NCBI GenBank assembly: GCA_016192035.1
Contig: JACPUW010000033.1
Location: 62,001 to 126,000, forward strand
Direction of reading: 5' to 3'
From: Bacteroidota bacterium
Lineage (GTDB): Bacteria > Bacteroidota > Bacteroidia > CAILMK01 > JACPUW01
Length of the DNA: 64,000 nucleotides
The position numbers were made by a program, and so were the translations under genes. Numbering within the stretch: the first letter of the stretch is position 1; each line of letters opens with the position of its first letter. Shown here one piece after another: positions 8,321-18,900 of this stretch. The notes beneath the pieces were generated by a model. The model did no database searches. It was given only the letters and a program-made list of their open reading frames with translations, and was not told where the DNA came from.

Positions 8321-9589
8321 TTATGGATATTGAATCAGGGACATGCCCAAATGGGCCAATTGGTTCCAATAATCTGGGAACGATTTAGATACCACTCCAT
8401 GGTCATGAATTTTGGCATGTGCAAACGTACACAGCAATAAGGAAAGACCCATGGCCATGCGGTGGTCATTGTGCGTGTGCAGCAATAGGTTATCGTCATG
8501 ATTCAATTCTTGGGTAGCGTCTATTCCTATCCGCTCATGGGTATGCCAAATCTGGGCACCGGTTTTTTCTAACTCTACGCAAAGGGCAGATATCCTGTCT
8601 GTTTCTTTTAGCGGCAAGGTGCCCAGCCCGGTCAACTCGCCTTTGCATCCTTTGGCCACCAAATAGCAGGCTATGGGTTGAGCTAAATCGGGACAATCAG
8701 TACAATCCAGCGTCAAGTCGGCTATGGGTTCTCCCAAGTATTTGGGCCTTAGTCCTTCATGGGAATAGTCAAAGCCTACACCTAGGCAAGACAATACATT
8801 GGACATGTTTTGTCCGTCGCCTTGCAGCGAATGGGCATATAAACCAGGCATGGTAATATGTGCCTGGGGCACCAGTCCTGCCAGTAATATAAAGTAAATG
8901 GCCGCCGACCAGTCGGCCTCATCCAGTAGTTCGGTTTGGGGCTTGGGCTGGGTGGTAGGTGCATGGTTTAACTTGATGGCACCAGGAGACCATTGGGCGG
9001 AAAAACCATAATAGGATAACAATGAACAGGTAAGCATGGCATACGGACGCGATGGTATGTCATGGGACACAAGCAATGTAAATGGCATGGGCAGGGCAGG
9101 GGCCATCAATAGCAGGGCTGACAAGAACTGCGAGCTCTGGGCTTGGGGGAGGCGTATGTGGTGTCTTACGGTTTTGGTGCCATGAACCGTGAAAGGAAGG
9201 TGAAGTGGCTGTCCATGAAAGCGAAAATGGGCGCCCAATCCGGCAAGCGTGGACAATAGGGGCTCCATGGGCCGCTGGTTCATGCGCGCCGACCCCTCTA
9301 TATATATATCACCCAATGGTGTAAGGGCGCACAGGGCCGTTATGAACCGCGCCACGGTGCCTGCATCGCCTACTTGGATATGCCGTGTCCCGCTTGTTAG
9401 GGCAGCAAGGGCTTTTTGCATGAGCATGGTATCATTGGCATCGGAGTAGTTTGCAGCGTATATACCAGCCTTGGTGAGGTGCTCCAGGATCAACACCCGG
9501 TTGCTCAGGCTTTTGGATATGGGCAGCCGCACCTGGCCCCGTAGGCTGCTTGGCTTGGCAGCTATGCCAATAGTCGTTGTTGGAGCCAT
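8321..9589 (-). CDS. aroA: 3-phosphoshikimate 1-carboxyvinyltransferase (EPSP synthase)
   Basis: 422 aa. It transfers the enolpyruvyl group of PEP to shikimate 3-phosphate. Visible motifs are 'LPISKSLSNRVLIL' (substrate-binding K-S near residue 25), 'VGDAGTVARFITAL' (a GNAGT-like loop), 'SSQFLSALLLMAP', 'LPLKETDRISAL' and 'HNDHRMAMGLSLL'. The canonical glycine-rich loop reads GDAGT, a common variant. The start overlaps the 3' end of aroB by 28 bp, and the gene is flush with aroC, which fits translational coupling. Confidence 0.96.
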   Translation of the reverse strand: MAPTTTIGIAAKPSSLRGQVRLPISKSLSNRVLILEHLTKAGIYAANYSDANDTMLMQKALAALTSGTRHIQVGDAGTVARFITALCALTPLGDIYIEGSARMNQRPMEPLLSTLAGLGAHFRFHGQPLHLPFTVHGTKTVRHHIRLPQAQSSQFLSALLLMAPALPMPFTLLVSHDIPSRPYAMLTCSLLSYYGFSAQWSPGAIKLNHAPTTQPKPQTELLDEADWSAAIYFILLAGLVPQAHITMPGLYAHSLQGDGQNMSNVLSCLGVGFDYSHEGLRPKYLGEPIADLTLDCTDCPDLAQPIACYLVAKGCKGELTGLGTLPLKETDRISALCVELEKTGAQIWHTHERIGIDATQELNHDDNLLLHTHNDHRMAMGLSLLLCTFAHAKIHDHGVVSKSFPDYWNQLAHLGMSLIQYP

Positions 9590-10596
9590 GATACCGAGGA
9601 GCTAAAATCTTCTTTTTCAATATTGAAACCTATTTTCCCTTGTCCTATTTTATAGAGTAAGGCGCTCTGTATCAATCCAGAAGAATTTTTCTTGTCTTGG
9701 GTCAGATAACTGCCTATGGCACGGGCCAAATCGGCTTGATACAAGATTTCAGGTATTGGAAACAAATGGTTTATCTTGTTCCAAACCAAATCGGTATCGG
9801 CAAAACCAGCCAGCTTTTCTGACAAATGGGCCTCGGCCACCATGCCCCAGGCTACCGCCACCCCGTGGGGTATGGGCTGCCCCAAGTGGTAGGCGTGGGC
9901 CTCCAGGGCATGGCCCACACTGTGGCCATAATTCAGCATCCGCCTCACTCCCTTCTCATTGGGGTCTTCCTTTGTTATTGCCATCTTTATGTCTATGCAC
10001 CGGGCTATCACCGTTTGGTCTTTGCCCATCTCTATGGAGCCTAGGGCATGAAAAAGCGGGGCATCGGCAATTAATCCGTATTTGATGAGTTCGCCCAAAC
10101 CTGAAAGCAACTCCATATTGGGCAGGCTTGCGAGAAAAATGGGATCTATTACCACGGCAAGGGGCGCGCTCATGGTGCCTACCTGGTTTTTGGCTTCGCC
10201 AAAATTGATACCGGTTTTGTGGCCAATAGCCGCATCTACCATGCCTAGCAGGGTAGTGGGCACATTCACAAATGAAACACCGCGCTTGTAGGTACTGGCC
10301 ACAAACCCGCCCAGGTCAGTGACTACCCCGCCGCCCAGGTTTATAATCAAGGCACTCCGGTCCACTTCCTTTTCCATAAGTTGCTGCCACAGCCATGAGC
10401 AGGTTTCCAGTTCCTTATGCTTTTCGCCCACACCTACCTCCAGCCAGAGCCCTTCTATGATGCCTACTTGGTGCACATGGGGCAAACAGTGGGCGAAGCC
10501 ATTGGCATCACCTATTACCACAATCTTGGTAAAGTGCTTCTGTTCAAGCCATTGTTTGAAAGTGGCTATCCCATGTATTACCATGCCATCATGCAT
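9562..10596 (-). CDS. aroB: 3-dehydroquinate synthase
   Basis: 344 aa. It converts DAHP to 3-dehydroquinate with NAD and a divalent metal. Key motifs are 'NLGGGVVTDLGGFVASTYKRG' (NAD and phosphate binding), 'VPTTLLGMVDAAIGHKTGIN', the metal-binding glutamate in 'GLGELIKYGLI', and the histidines in 'NYGHSVGHALE' and 'PHGVAVAWGM'. The start at ATG 10594-10596 overlaps the upstream DUF4924 stop by 8 nt. An ATG four codons downstream would remove that overlap. It is the first shikimate enzyme in the operon. Confidence 0.96.
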   Translation of the reverse strand: MHDGMVIHGIATFKQWLEQKHFTKIVVIGDANGFAHCLPHVHQVGIIEGLWLEVGVGEKHKELETCSWLWQQLMEKEVDRSALIINLGGGVVTDLGGFVASTYKRGVSFVNVPTTLLGMVDAAIGHKTGINFGEAKNQVGTMSAPLAVVIDPIFLASLPNMELLSGLGELIKYGLIADAPLFHALGSIEMGKDQTVIARCIDIKMAITKEDPNEKGVRRMLNYGHSVGHALEAHAYHLGQPIPHGVAVAWGMVAEAHLSEKLAGFADTDLVWNKINHLFPIPEILYQADLARAIGSYLTQDKKNSSGLIQSALLYKIGQGKIGFNIEKEDFSSSVSWLQQRLLA

Positions 10597-11083
10597 TTAA
10601 TGCATGTTTATCTGATAACATATCCAGGCAAATGGCTACCTGTTGGCAAAGCGATTCCAACTCGTCGGCTACTTGGCCCTTGCCCAGTTTCATTAAGTAA
10701 TAGCTATACACCACCTCACACATGGCCCATGCACACCCAAGTGCCCTGGGAAACCGCTGCATTACGCCGGCAATTACCCTGGCAATGCGGTTATACTCTT
10801 GGGCATACCCTTCGTCGCGTACCATTTCTTCATGTAGTTTGTCAAACTCAGTCAAAATCTGGGTGGAATGATGGGTATGACCTTGTTCCATAACCCGTTC
10901 AGAGTCCATGCACCGCGCCATATTTTCCAACCATCCACCTACATCCTGGCCATCCATGTCATGCTCAAAAACCCGCTGTTCCAGTAGGCGGGGCACATCC
11001 ATTTGGTATGCCCTAAGCAAATCTTCCGTTTGCCAGTACATAAAGACTTTCTCTAAGGGGCTGGTGGTAGCCAAGGGTTTCAT
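10589..11083 (-). CDS. DUF4924 family protein
   Basis: 164 aa, mostly helical. The N-terminal pattern 'VFMYWQTEDLLRAYQMD' matches the start of the DUF4924 family of Bacteroidota, whose function is unknown. I took the ATG at 11081-11083; the longer frame adds 55 Cys/Pro-rich residues that overlap recR's upstream region and have no family support. The stop overlaps the aroB start, so it appears to head the shikimate operon. A near-consensus -7 box (TACTTTCG on the minus strand) lies about 5 nt before the ATG. Confidence 0.82.
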   Translation of the reverse strand: MKPLATTSPLEKVFMYWQTEDLLRAYQMDVPRLLEQRVFEHDMDGQDVGGWLENMARCMDSERVMEQGHTHHSTQILTEFDKLHEEMVRDEGYAQEYNRIARVIAGVMQRFPRALGCAWAMCEVVYSYYLMKLGKGQVADELESLCQQVAICLDMLSDKHALNA

Positions 11084-11180
11084 ACAGCGAAAGTAGGAGG
11101 GGCAGCCGTAGCCACAAGGCCCATTATGTGGATTAGGCATATGGGCGTAACAAGGATTGGGCGCAACTTCGCAGCGCAGA

Positions 11181-11786
11181 ATGGAATTTCCCTCCAAGGC
11201 CATACAGCAGGCAGTAGCTGCTTTTAAGTCGCTACCCGGCATAGGCAATAAAACAGCGGTGCGGCTGGTGCTTCACCTGGCCAAACAAGAACCGGAAGCG
11301 CTTAGGGCTTTTGAGCTGGCAGTATCCATGCTTAGGGAACACCTTCGGTATTGTGATACCTGCTTCAACCTTTCAGATGACGCTGTGTGCCACATATGTG
11401 CCAATACGCAACGGGACCATACCAAAGTGTGCGTGGTGCAAGACATACGCGACGTGATGGCCATAGAGTCAACCGGCCAGTACCGAGGGGTATTCCATGT
11501 GCTGGGCGGGCTCATTTCACCGATGGATGGAGTGGGGCCAAATACGTTGAAAATTAATGAATTAGTGAAACGTGTGCAAGCAGGCGGCATTGATGAGGTT
11601 ATTTTTGCGCTGAGTGCAACCATGGAAGGAGATACCACGGTTTTCTACGCGTCCAAACAAATAAAACCATTGGGAGTAGCCATCACATCCATAGCCAAAG
11701 GAATAGCCATAGGAGGTGAACTGGAATTTGTGGATGAAGTAACCCTGGGCCGCTCCATTGCATCTAGGGTATCAGTTGACGTATAA
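11181..11786 (+). CDS. recR: Recombination protein RecR
   Basis: 201 aa. RecR works with RecO/RecF to load RecA at gaps and at SSB-coated DNA. Visible in order are the helix-hairpin-helix 'FKSLPGIGNKTAVRLVLHL', the four-cysteine zinc finger 'CDTCFNLSDDAVCHIC', and a Toprim domain with 'VCVVQDIRDVMAIE' and 'GGLISPMDGVGP'. The ATG at 11181 fits the family start (MEFPSKAI); an upstream in-frame codon would add eight residues. The stop is 1 nt from the next gene's ATG. Confidence 0.96.
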   Translation: MEFPSKAIQQAVAAFKSLPGIGNKTAVRLVLHLAKQEPEALRAFELAVSMLREHLRYCDTCFNLSDDAVCHICANTQRDHTKVCVVQDIRDVMAIESTGQYRGVFHVLGGLISPMDGVGPNTLKINELVKRVQAGGIDEVIFALSATMEGDTTVFYASKQIKPLGVAITSIAKGIAIGGELEFVDEVTLGRSIASRVSVDV

Positions 11787-11787
11787 C

Positions 11788-13770
11788 ATGAAACTGTCGG
11801 TAGTAATTGTAAACTACAATGTGCGCTACTTTTTGGAGCAGTGCCTACACGCATGTGCCAACGCGCAAACCCAAATGAAGCAGCATAAGCCCGAGTGGGA
11901 CAGTGAAATATGGGTGGTTGACAACAATTCGGTGGATGGCTCGGTGCAAATGGTGAAAGAACGTTTTGCCCAGGTGCGCCTCATAGCCAACAAGGACAAC
12001 AAAGGGTTTAGCAAGGCCAATAACCAGGCAATGGCCCTGGCTAGTGGTGAATACGTCCTGCTGCTCAATCCGGATACGGTGGTGGAGGAGGACACCTTTG
12101 TGAAATCGGTGGCCTTTATGGATACGCACCCTGATGCCGGAGGCCTAGGGGTAAAGATGCTCGACGGCAAAGGGCAGTTCCTGCCTGAATCAAAAAGGGG
12201 GTTTCCCGCGCCCGACGTGGCATTCTACAAAATATTTGGTCTGTCTTCCCTCTTTCCCAGGTCCAAAATATTTGGCAAATACCATTTGGGTTTTCTTGAT
12301 AGCGATAAAACCCATCAGATAGAAGTCTTGGCCGGTGCTTTTATGCTCCTTAGGGCTCAGGCACTCCAAAAGGTTGGATACCTGGACGAGACTTTTTTTA
12401 TGTACGGGGAGGACATTGACCTGTCATATAGGCTAATACAGGGCGGCTATCGCAACTATTATTATCCTGAAACCAAGATCATTCACTATAAAGGGGAAAG
12501 CACCAAAAAAGACAGCGTGAACTACGTGTTTGTCTTTTACAAGGCCATGGTCATATTTGCCAAAAAACATTTCAGTGCCAATAATGCCCGTCTATTCAGC
12601 TTTTTGATCAACGCGGCCATATATATAAGGGCCGGCTTGTCCATAGCTACCCGATGTATGCGCTCCCTGGCATTTCCATTACTGGATTTTGCATTGATCC
12701 TCACACTATTGCGCCTGGTTGGCCACTGGTATGAGCGCAACATCAAGTTTGCCAATGGTGACTACTATCCCGACGATTTTTTCAACTTTATCCTTCCCTT
12801 ATATGCGTCCATATGGGTATTGGCCAATAGCCTTTTTGGTGGCTATAAGTGGATGTACCAGCTAAGCAGGCTGCTAAAAGGTGTGGCCCTTGGAACCCTG
12901 CTCATTACGTTTCTATATGCTTTTCTAAATGAGGACTTGCGGTTTTCCAGGGCCATGATCATTTTAGGGGCAGGCGCCGCACTGGCCGCTGGGTTTGCCC
13001 TGAGGTGGTTTGTACACCTGATAACTGAAGGACACCCATACATAGGAAGGATTAAGACAAAGCGCATGGCCATAATTGGCGGGATGGAAGAAGCCGAAAG
13101 GGTGAATGACCTACTGGGATATGCGGGCATACCACATGAAGTGGTAGGGTTTTTAAGCCCTGACCTAGAAACAGGCCAGGGGTTTATAGGCACTGCGGAC
13201 CAAATTAACCAAGTGGTGAAAATACACCGGGTAGATGAAGTGATATTTTGCTCTAAAGACCTAAAAGCCAGCGAGATATTTAACTATATGTTGCAGGTGG
13301 AAAAAGGTGATGTGCAGTTTAAGATAGTGCCGGAAGAAAGTGTGTTTATCATAGGCAGCAACTCTAAAAACCATCCGGGCGACTACTATACCATTGACGT
13401 GAAGCTGGCCCTGAAAAGCCCTGAAAACCAATTCAATAAAAGGTCGCTTGACATTATGGTCTCGGCTATCCTGCTCCTGCTCTATCCAGTGGCCGTTTGG
13501 TGGGTTGACCATAAGAAGCAATTTACCTTAAACCTGGTGAAGGTTTTTCTGGGGCGGTACACTTGGGTAGGCTACGGGAGCAATGCCATGGGTGAAGGAT
13601 TGCCCAAGATAAAAAAGGGCATTTTAAGACCGGTGGATGGATACCGAAACGCACAACTAGAAATTAAAGCCATACAGCGAATAGATTTGGCATACGCACG
13701 CAATTATCACATAAGCAAAGATTTATACATTATTGCCAAGGGATTTTCCCGTTTGGGCAACGCTGTGTAA
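11788..13770 (+). CDS. Multidomain GT2 glycosyltransferase fused to a polytopic, sugar-transferase-like C-terminus
   Basis: 660 aa. Residues 1-240 form a GT2 rhamnosyltransferase-like domain: 'VVIVNYN', DNNS at 45-48, NPDT (metal site) at 94-97, and GED at 207-209. Residues 270-415 contain about four to five membrane helices. Residues 425-540 form a Rossmann-like domain ('RMAIIGGMEEAERV'), as in polyprenyl-phosphate sugar transferases. The last 110 residues begin with the hairpin typical of bacterial sugar transferases ('KRSLDIMVSAILLLLYP') and end with their closing pattern ('LAYARNYHISKDLYIIAKG'), but the catalytic core between these is largely missing. The likely role is cell-surface glycan assembly. 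The start at ATG 11788 is 1 nt after recR. Confidence 0.85.
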   Translation: MKLSVVIVNYNVRYFLEQCLHACANAQTQMKQHKPEWDSEIWVVDNNSVDGSVQMVKERFAQVRLIANKDNKGFSKANNQAMALASGEYVLLLNPDTVVEEDTFVKSVAFMDTHPDAGGLGVKMLDGKGQFLPESKRGFPAPDVAFYKIFGLSSLFPRSKIFGKYHLGFLDSDKTHQIEVLAGAFMLLRAQALQKVGYLDETFFMYGEDIDLSYRLIQGGYRNYYYPETKIIHYKGESTKKDSVNYVFVFYKAMVIFAKKHFSANNARLFSFLINAAIYIRAGLSIATRCMRSLAFPLLDFALILTLLRLVGHWYERNIKFANGDYYPDDFFNFILPLYASIWVLANSLFGGYKWMYQLSRLLKGVALGTLLITFLYAFLNEDLRFSRAMIILGAGAALAAGFALRWFVHLITEGHPYIGRIKTKRMAIIGGMEEAERVNDLLGYAGIPHEVVGFLSPDLETGQGFIGTADQINQVVKIHRVDEVIFCSKDLKASEIFNYMLQVEKGDVQFKIVPEESVFIIGSNSKNHPGDYYTIDVKLALKSPENQFNKRSLDIMVSAILLLLYPVAVWWVDHKKQFTLNLVKVFLGRYTWVGYGSNAMGEGLPKIKKGILRPVDGYRNAQLEIKAIQRIDLAYARNYHISKDLYIIAKGFSRLGNAV

Positions 13771-13785
13771 AAAAGGAAGATCAAT

Positions 13786-14661
13786 ATGTTAATACCGAGC
13801 AAATGGGGCTTGATAGCCTCTTTCATAGTAGCCATGGTGGCGCGCCCAGCTATGGCCCAGGTGCCCAACGGAGGTTTTGAATCAGGTTCCGGTTTTTCCA
13901 TTGACCAATGGATTAACCCCACAGGCGGGGCTAGGGCTGCCGAGGAGGCTGCTTTTCTGACCTCCATGGACGACACTACCCTAAGGGCCTATGAGGGCAG
14001 CCGCTTTGCATTGCTCCAATACCTTGACAACGAGCCCGCTGTCATACGCACTGCGTTTCCCCATACCCTGCGTTCTTCTGATGTGCAGGCGCGGGTGGTA
14101 TATGTGCCCACGAGTTCCCTGCAACGGTTTTCCGTTTCGGTTACTTACCTCCGCTATCCTGGCCCCAATTCGGTGGATACGGTGATGCACCGCGTTTTTT
14201 ACGTCAACCCATACGCAGGCCAAATGATTAGGAACTATGACTGGGTACACCTCACGCTCTCTTTTGATAAATCCGATTTTAGATCGAGCGAACTGCCTGA
14301 TACCTGCATCATAACCATACAGGTAGATGCGGGGAAGGTAAAATACCCGGGCACCCTGCTCATGCTTGATGATGTAAAGTTTGGCAACGATGTGCTTGGA
14401 CTGCCAAGCCCGAATGGCCTTCTTGACATAGCCATTTACCCAAATCCAAGCCCCAATGGACGGTTTTTTATGGACGGGGTAAGCCTAGGGGATGTGATTG
14501 ACATCCATTCACTGGATGGAAAGTGGATGGAAAGCCTAAAGGTTGAAGCGGATAATATAGTATATCTCCCTATAAGTCAAGAGTTAAAAACAGGAGCCTA
14601 CCTGGTGGCACTACACCGCAATGGCAGCACCCCTTGCCGGTTCCTTCTTTTGGTGCCCTAA
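13786..14661 (+). CDS. Secreted protein with T9SS type A sorting domain
   Basis: 291 aa. Signal peptide ('ASFIVAMVARPAMAQ', cleavage near residue 25). The mature part opens with 'VPNGGFESGSGFSIDQWINP', typical of a carbohydrate-binding-like beta-sandwich at the start of many Bacteroidota exported proteins. The last 75 or so residues are a T9SS type A domain ('IAIYPNPSPNGRFFMDG', 'LDGKWMESL', 'LKTGAYLVALHRNG'). No catalytic motif was seen. The gene starts 15 nt after the glycosyltransferase and is probably in the same transcript. Confidence 0.85.
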   Translation: MLIPSKWGLIASFIVAMVARPAMAQVPNGGFESGSGFSIDQWINPTGGARAAEEAAFLTSMDDTTLRAYEGSRFALLQYLDNEPAVIRTAFPHTLRSSDVQARVVYVPTSSLQRFSVSVTYLRYPGPNSVDTVMHRVFYVNPYAGQMIRNYDWVHLTLSFDKSDFRSSELPDTCIITIQVDAGKVKYPGTLLMLDDVKFGNDVLGLPSPNGLLDIAIYPNPSPNGRFFMDGVSLGDVIDIHSLDGKWMESLKVEADNIVYLPISQELKTGAYLVALHRNGSTPCRFLLLVP

Positions 14662-14742
14662 TTGGCCCCTTGCCGGGTTTCAACCCAATGTTTTTTTTGC
14701 TGCCCAATAACTTGTACCTTCGTTATTAAATCACAATTCTAT

Positions 14743-15846
14743 ATGAAACAAGTATTTACCTTAATCGTCCTTTTTTGTGCCATCTCCATGGGCCACAGCC
14801 AGGATATAGGCATTGAGCGGCTTATTTACCCCACCAAACCTTTTATGGTGTATGAGCTAAGTACCAGGATACCGGTTTTTTGGCAAATAAAAAACTATGG
14901 CGACACCATTGATAGCCGTGTGGTAACCCTAGGGCTTTACCCAGAGGGCTCCTCGCCAGGCTTTTCACTTTTTAGGTCAGATTTTAGCAAAGGTCAATCG
15001 GTGCCCATTGACTACAGGAATCCAGAATTCTACAATTTTGGCCTGAACAATTTGGTGGATATAGATTTTGTAATGGGTTTTACCACACCGGAACATGCTG
15101 CCGGCGACACCATTGAAATATGTCTGCAAGCCACCGTGACAGGCGATACCAATCCCGACAACGACACCCTTTGCTTTAAGATCATATTGGCCGATAGGCA
15201 AGAACGGGACTTGGCCTTACATATACTAAATCCAGTGCAAAATGCCAAAACAATGGCAGGGGCTACCGTAGAGTTTGAAATAAGCGTAAGAAATGATGGT
15301 GCTACGGCCTACACTGCCGATAGCCTTTACTTGGAAATGGCCATTATCAAAGACGACAAACTCTTGGATGCCTTCAACTTTGGCGTATCCAACCCTAGTG
15401 CCATCCCCATGGGCGATTCGGCATCGGTGTCGGTTGACATACCACTATCTTATTTGTTTCCAGAGGGCGACGTGATTTTTGGCTTCCAGATTTCATGGCT
15501 AAGCGATGATGGATTGGTAGAATTGGGCGAAACCAGCCACAGCAACAACACGCGGTACGTGGTACTTGAGGTAACTCCCAGTGGGATAGGAGAATTGGGC
15601 CATACGGGTTTCTGGATGGGCAACGCCCCAGGTACCTTAAGCCTCAATAGCCCAACCATGCCCAACGGCGAGTTGGATGTTCAATTGTTTACCATGGGTG
15701 GCCAGTTGGTGAAGCGCCTAGGCCATGTGCCCATGCAGGGCGGCACCGCCATGGTAGATACCAAAGGCCTTCCTTTAGGCACCTATATCATTAGTGTGTC
15801 ACAGGGTAGCCAGTTTATCTACCGAAGCAAGGTAGTAGTGGAATAA
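14743..15846 (+). CDS. Secreted protein with CARDB-like repeats and T9SS type A sorting domain
   Basis: 367 aa. Signal peptide 'MKQVFTLIVLFCAISMGHSQ'. Two beta-sandwich segments follow, each with the pattern of a 'nonuniform' adhesion repeat: 'FWQIKNYGDTIDSRVVTLGL' and later 'FEISVRNDGATAYTADSLYL', both with 'DNDT' or 'HSNN' turns. This resembles CARDB-type modules (inference). The C-terminus is a T9SS type A domain ending 'LPLGTYIISVSQGSQFIYRSKVVVE'. The ATG at 14743 was chosen because it opens the signal peptide directly. A rho-independent terminator follows. Confidence 0.85.
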   Translation: MKQVFTLIVLFCAISMGHSQDIGIERLIYPTKPFMVYELSTRIPVFWQIKNYGDTIDSRVVTLGLYPEGSSPGFSLFRSDFSKGQSVPIDYRNPEFYNFGLNNLVDIDFVMGFTTPEHAAGDTIEICLQATVTGDTNPDNDTLCFKIILADRQERDLALHILNPVQNAKTMAGATVEFEISVRNDGATAYTADSLYLEMAIIKDDKLLDAFNFGVSNPSAIPMGDSASVSVDIPLSYLFPEGDVIFGFQISWLSDDGLVELGETSHSNNTRYVVLEVTPSGIGELGHTGFWMGNAPGTLSLNSPTMPNGELDVQLFTMGGQLVKRLGHVPMQGGTAMVDTKGLPLGTYIISVSQGSQFIYRSKVVVE

Positions 15847-15872
15847 ACATCCCTAAATACCCCAAAAAGACC

Positions 15873-15904
15873 AAAAAGCACGCCAACTGGGGTGCTTTTT
15901 TTTT
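15873..15904 (+). terminator. Rho-independent terminator
   Basis: AAAAAGCAC (15873-15881) pairs with GTGCTTTTT (15892-15900) and runs into a T tract to 15904. It ends transcription from the preceding T9SS cargo gene just before the promoter of the large PKD protein. Confidence 0.8.
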
Positions 15905-15924
15905 GGGCTATACCTGAGGTGGCT

Positions 15925-15932
15925 TATCTTTC
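15925..15932 (+). promoter_or_regulatory. Candidate -7 box (TATCTTTC)
   Basis: Differs by one base from the Bacteroidota -7 consensus TAnnTTTG. It lies after the terminator and only 7 nt before the ATG at 15940, so transcription would start at or next to the start codon. Confidence 0.45.
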
Positions 15933-15939
15933 CCGCTTC

Positions 15940-18900
15940 ATGAAAAAAATCGCCTTCGCTATTGTTTTTATTGTGGCCATGGGTTATACCGGGCTCAAAG
16001 CGACACACATAGTTGGTGGTGAAATTTTTTACGACTACCTGGGAGGTGATTCATTCAAGTTTACGCTGTACCTCTACATGGACTGTATCAATGGTTCACC
16101 CACCGCGTTGGCCATAGATTCCATAGCATCCATAGGCGTGTACCGAACCAATGCCCGCACCTTGTTCACTTCCTTTTTGGTTGACACTGTACGGACCGAA
16201 AGGATCAAAGGGGTGAACTACAATTGCTTGGAGCCACCCACCAATGTTTGTGTAGTCAGGTACAGCTATGTAGCCCATGCCAAACTGCCCGATATAGAAG
16301 GCGGATATACCGTGGTTTTTCAGCGGTGCTGCCGCAATGCCACCATCTTGAACCTGTTTGACCAGGACAATACCGGCGGTACCTATTTTGTGCTGATACC
16401 TGAGCGCAAGACATATGGGAACAACAGCAGCCCGAGGTTTGACAAATTGCCGCCCAACTTTCTGTGCATCAATAGTCCATTTGAATTTAAGCACAGTGCT
16501 ACCGACCCCGATGGCGATTCGTTGGTGTATGAAATGTGCGTACCATATCACGGCGCCAGTGCCCAAGCGCCGGTGCCACGCCCGCCCGACCCGCCGCCTT
16601 ATACCAAAGTGGTGATGAATACCGGTTTTTCCGTGAGCAATATGATTACCGCCAACCCAAGTTTGATTATCAAGAGGCAAACGGGGCTGCTCACATGTAC
16701 CCCCAGGCGCCTGGGGCAATATGTGGTGGGCATATGCGTGAAAGAATACCGAGGCGGGCAACTGCTTTCTGTGGTACTGCGTGATTTTCAGCTTAATGTC
16801 ATCAATTGCGATTTTGATGTGGTGAGTGCGTTTACCCTGCCCGAACAGCAGTGCGACTACAAGGTGAACTTTAAGAATGAAAGCCAAGGAGCCGTTTCAT
16901 ATAAATGGTATTTTGGCGACCCTACCACCACCGCCGATTCTTCCACGCTGGCATCACCCTCCTATACCTACCCCGAACCGGGCTGGTATTCTGTTCAGTT
17001 AATATCCTATTCCACAGCTTGTTCAGATACTTTTAACCGTACACTGTATGTGAGGCCTGATACAGGGGCCTTTGCGGGGCCTGATATGAGGGCTTGCAGC
17101 GGTTCACCAGTTAAGATTGGGCCCAAAGAGTTTTTTCCGCGTTCTAAATATAGATGGACTCCAAAGGCCTATCTGTCAACTGATACTGCCCGAAATCCAT
17201 TGGCTTCGCCTCCTGTTAGCACCATCTATGTGTTGCGGCAGCTGTTTGACTATTGCTATGCATTTGATACCATGACCCTATTGGTAGGGGCGCCCAAGAT
17301 AGATTTTACGGCCACGCCCCTGCCCGAGTGCGCCAATATGACCTATCGTTTTGAAAACCAAGGGGAAGGGAGCCAGTTTAAATGGACATTTGGCACCGGT
17401 AAGCCAAAAGACGGGTCTTTTTTGCCCAATCCCTATTTTACATTTCCCAAAAACGGCAATTATACCGTCACCCTGACGGGTTCATTTAACATACTCTGCA
17501 AGGATTCTCTAAAGCAAAATATTGTGGTGAAGCGGGATACTACTGATTTTGCGGGCAAAAACTCCTTAATTTGCTATGGCGACACCTTGCAAATTGGGGC
17601 TGCCCCCATGAGCAACGTGGAGTACGCCTGGTCTCCACCACTGGGGCTAAGCAGTTGGCGGAAGGCCAACCCGCTTGCTTTTCCCACCAAGACTACCCTA
17701 TACACCGTGGTGCGGTACACCACGTATTGCGAAGTGTTTGATAGCGTAAAACTTACCATTGATCGCCCACAGCCTTTTTTTCAATTGGCCTACACATTCC
17801 CCTGCGATGGCCTCAATGTAAAAGTCTATAACCGAAGCACCAACTGCCAAAAGGTGTTATGGGACTTTGGGGTTTCAACCTCATCCTTGGACACTTCAAC
17901 CACCTTTGATTCTGTTTCCTTTACCTACCCTTTTAACGGGCAGTTTACCATTACCCTTTCTGGCACTTCGGCCAAGGGCTGCTCCACGTCTATGGCACTG
18001 CCTCTCAGTGTGTTTGCCGATACTGGATTGTTCGCCGGGCCTGACACGAATATTTGCAGGGGGCAAGGCTTGGTATTGGGGGTGGACGACAGCATAAGCC
18101 TGGCCAAATACCGGTGGTCGCCCGCCGATAGCGTTTCGGGAAGCGCCATGGCTAGGCCGCGTATAAAACCATCAGATACATTGTGGTATGTGGTAAAGAA
18201 AATATATCCGGAATGTACTTTCAGCGATTCCGTTTTGGTGGGAGTGCATCACCCTTTGGCCAAGTTTACCACCAACTATGACCCGCATTGTGATGTACTT
18301 GACATGGAAGTAGTGAATGAAAGCAAACGATATGACCGCATCATTTGGGATTTTGTGCATGAAAGGATAGTGAGCACCCGCGATACCCTGTACACAAAAT
18401 TTCCGGGGCCTGGTTCCTACGCCGTGTATGCCATGGCCTATAAGGAGCATTGTGGTGATACCCAGGGGAAAATCATTCATGTGTTTGTGGACACCGGGGC
18501 CTATGTGATTCCCGATACCGTGGTCTGTTTGGGTGAGTCTATCATGCTGGGTGCAGTGGATACAGCCGCTAAGGCCAGTCATTCTTGGGTGCCAATTGAA
18601 GGAATGGTTAATAGTGCGGTATCCAACCCAATGGTGAGCCCCACACAAACCACTACCTATACCTATACCAGGAGTTTTCCTAAGTGCAGTTACCAAGCTT
18701 CGGTGTATGTGCGGGTTGCGGACCCCAAGGCGGGATTTGATACCGCCACCTACCCAGATTGCTACGGTGTCCGCGCCTTGTTTACCAATACCAGTGCGGG
18801 AGCCAGCAAGTATCAATGGGTTTTCGGTGGCAAAGAATCTAGTTTGGAAGTAGATGAAAACCAATTGTTTCCATACGGTACGGAACTTTCGGCTGCCTTA

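Noticed and set aside
16096-16887. 263-residue minus-strand ORF opposite the PKD protein
   Set aside because: Antisense to a clear coding gene with signal peptide, repeats and sorting domain; His/Gly-rich composition typical of a shadow frame.
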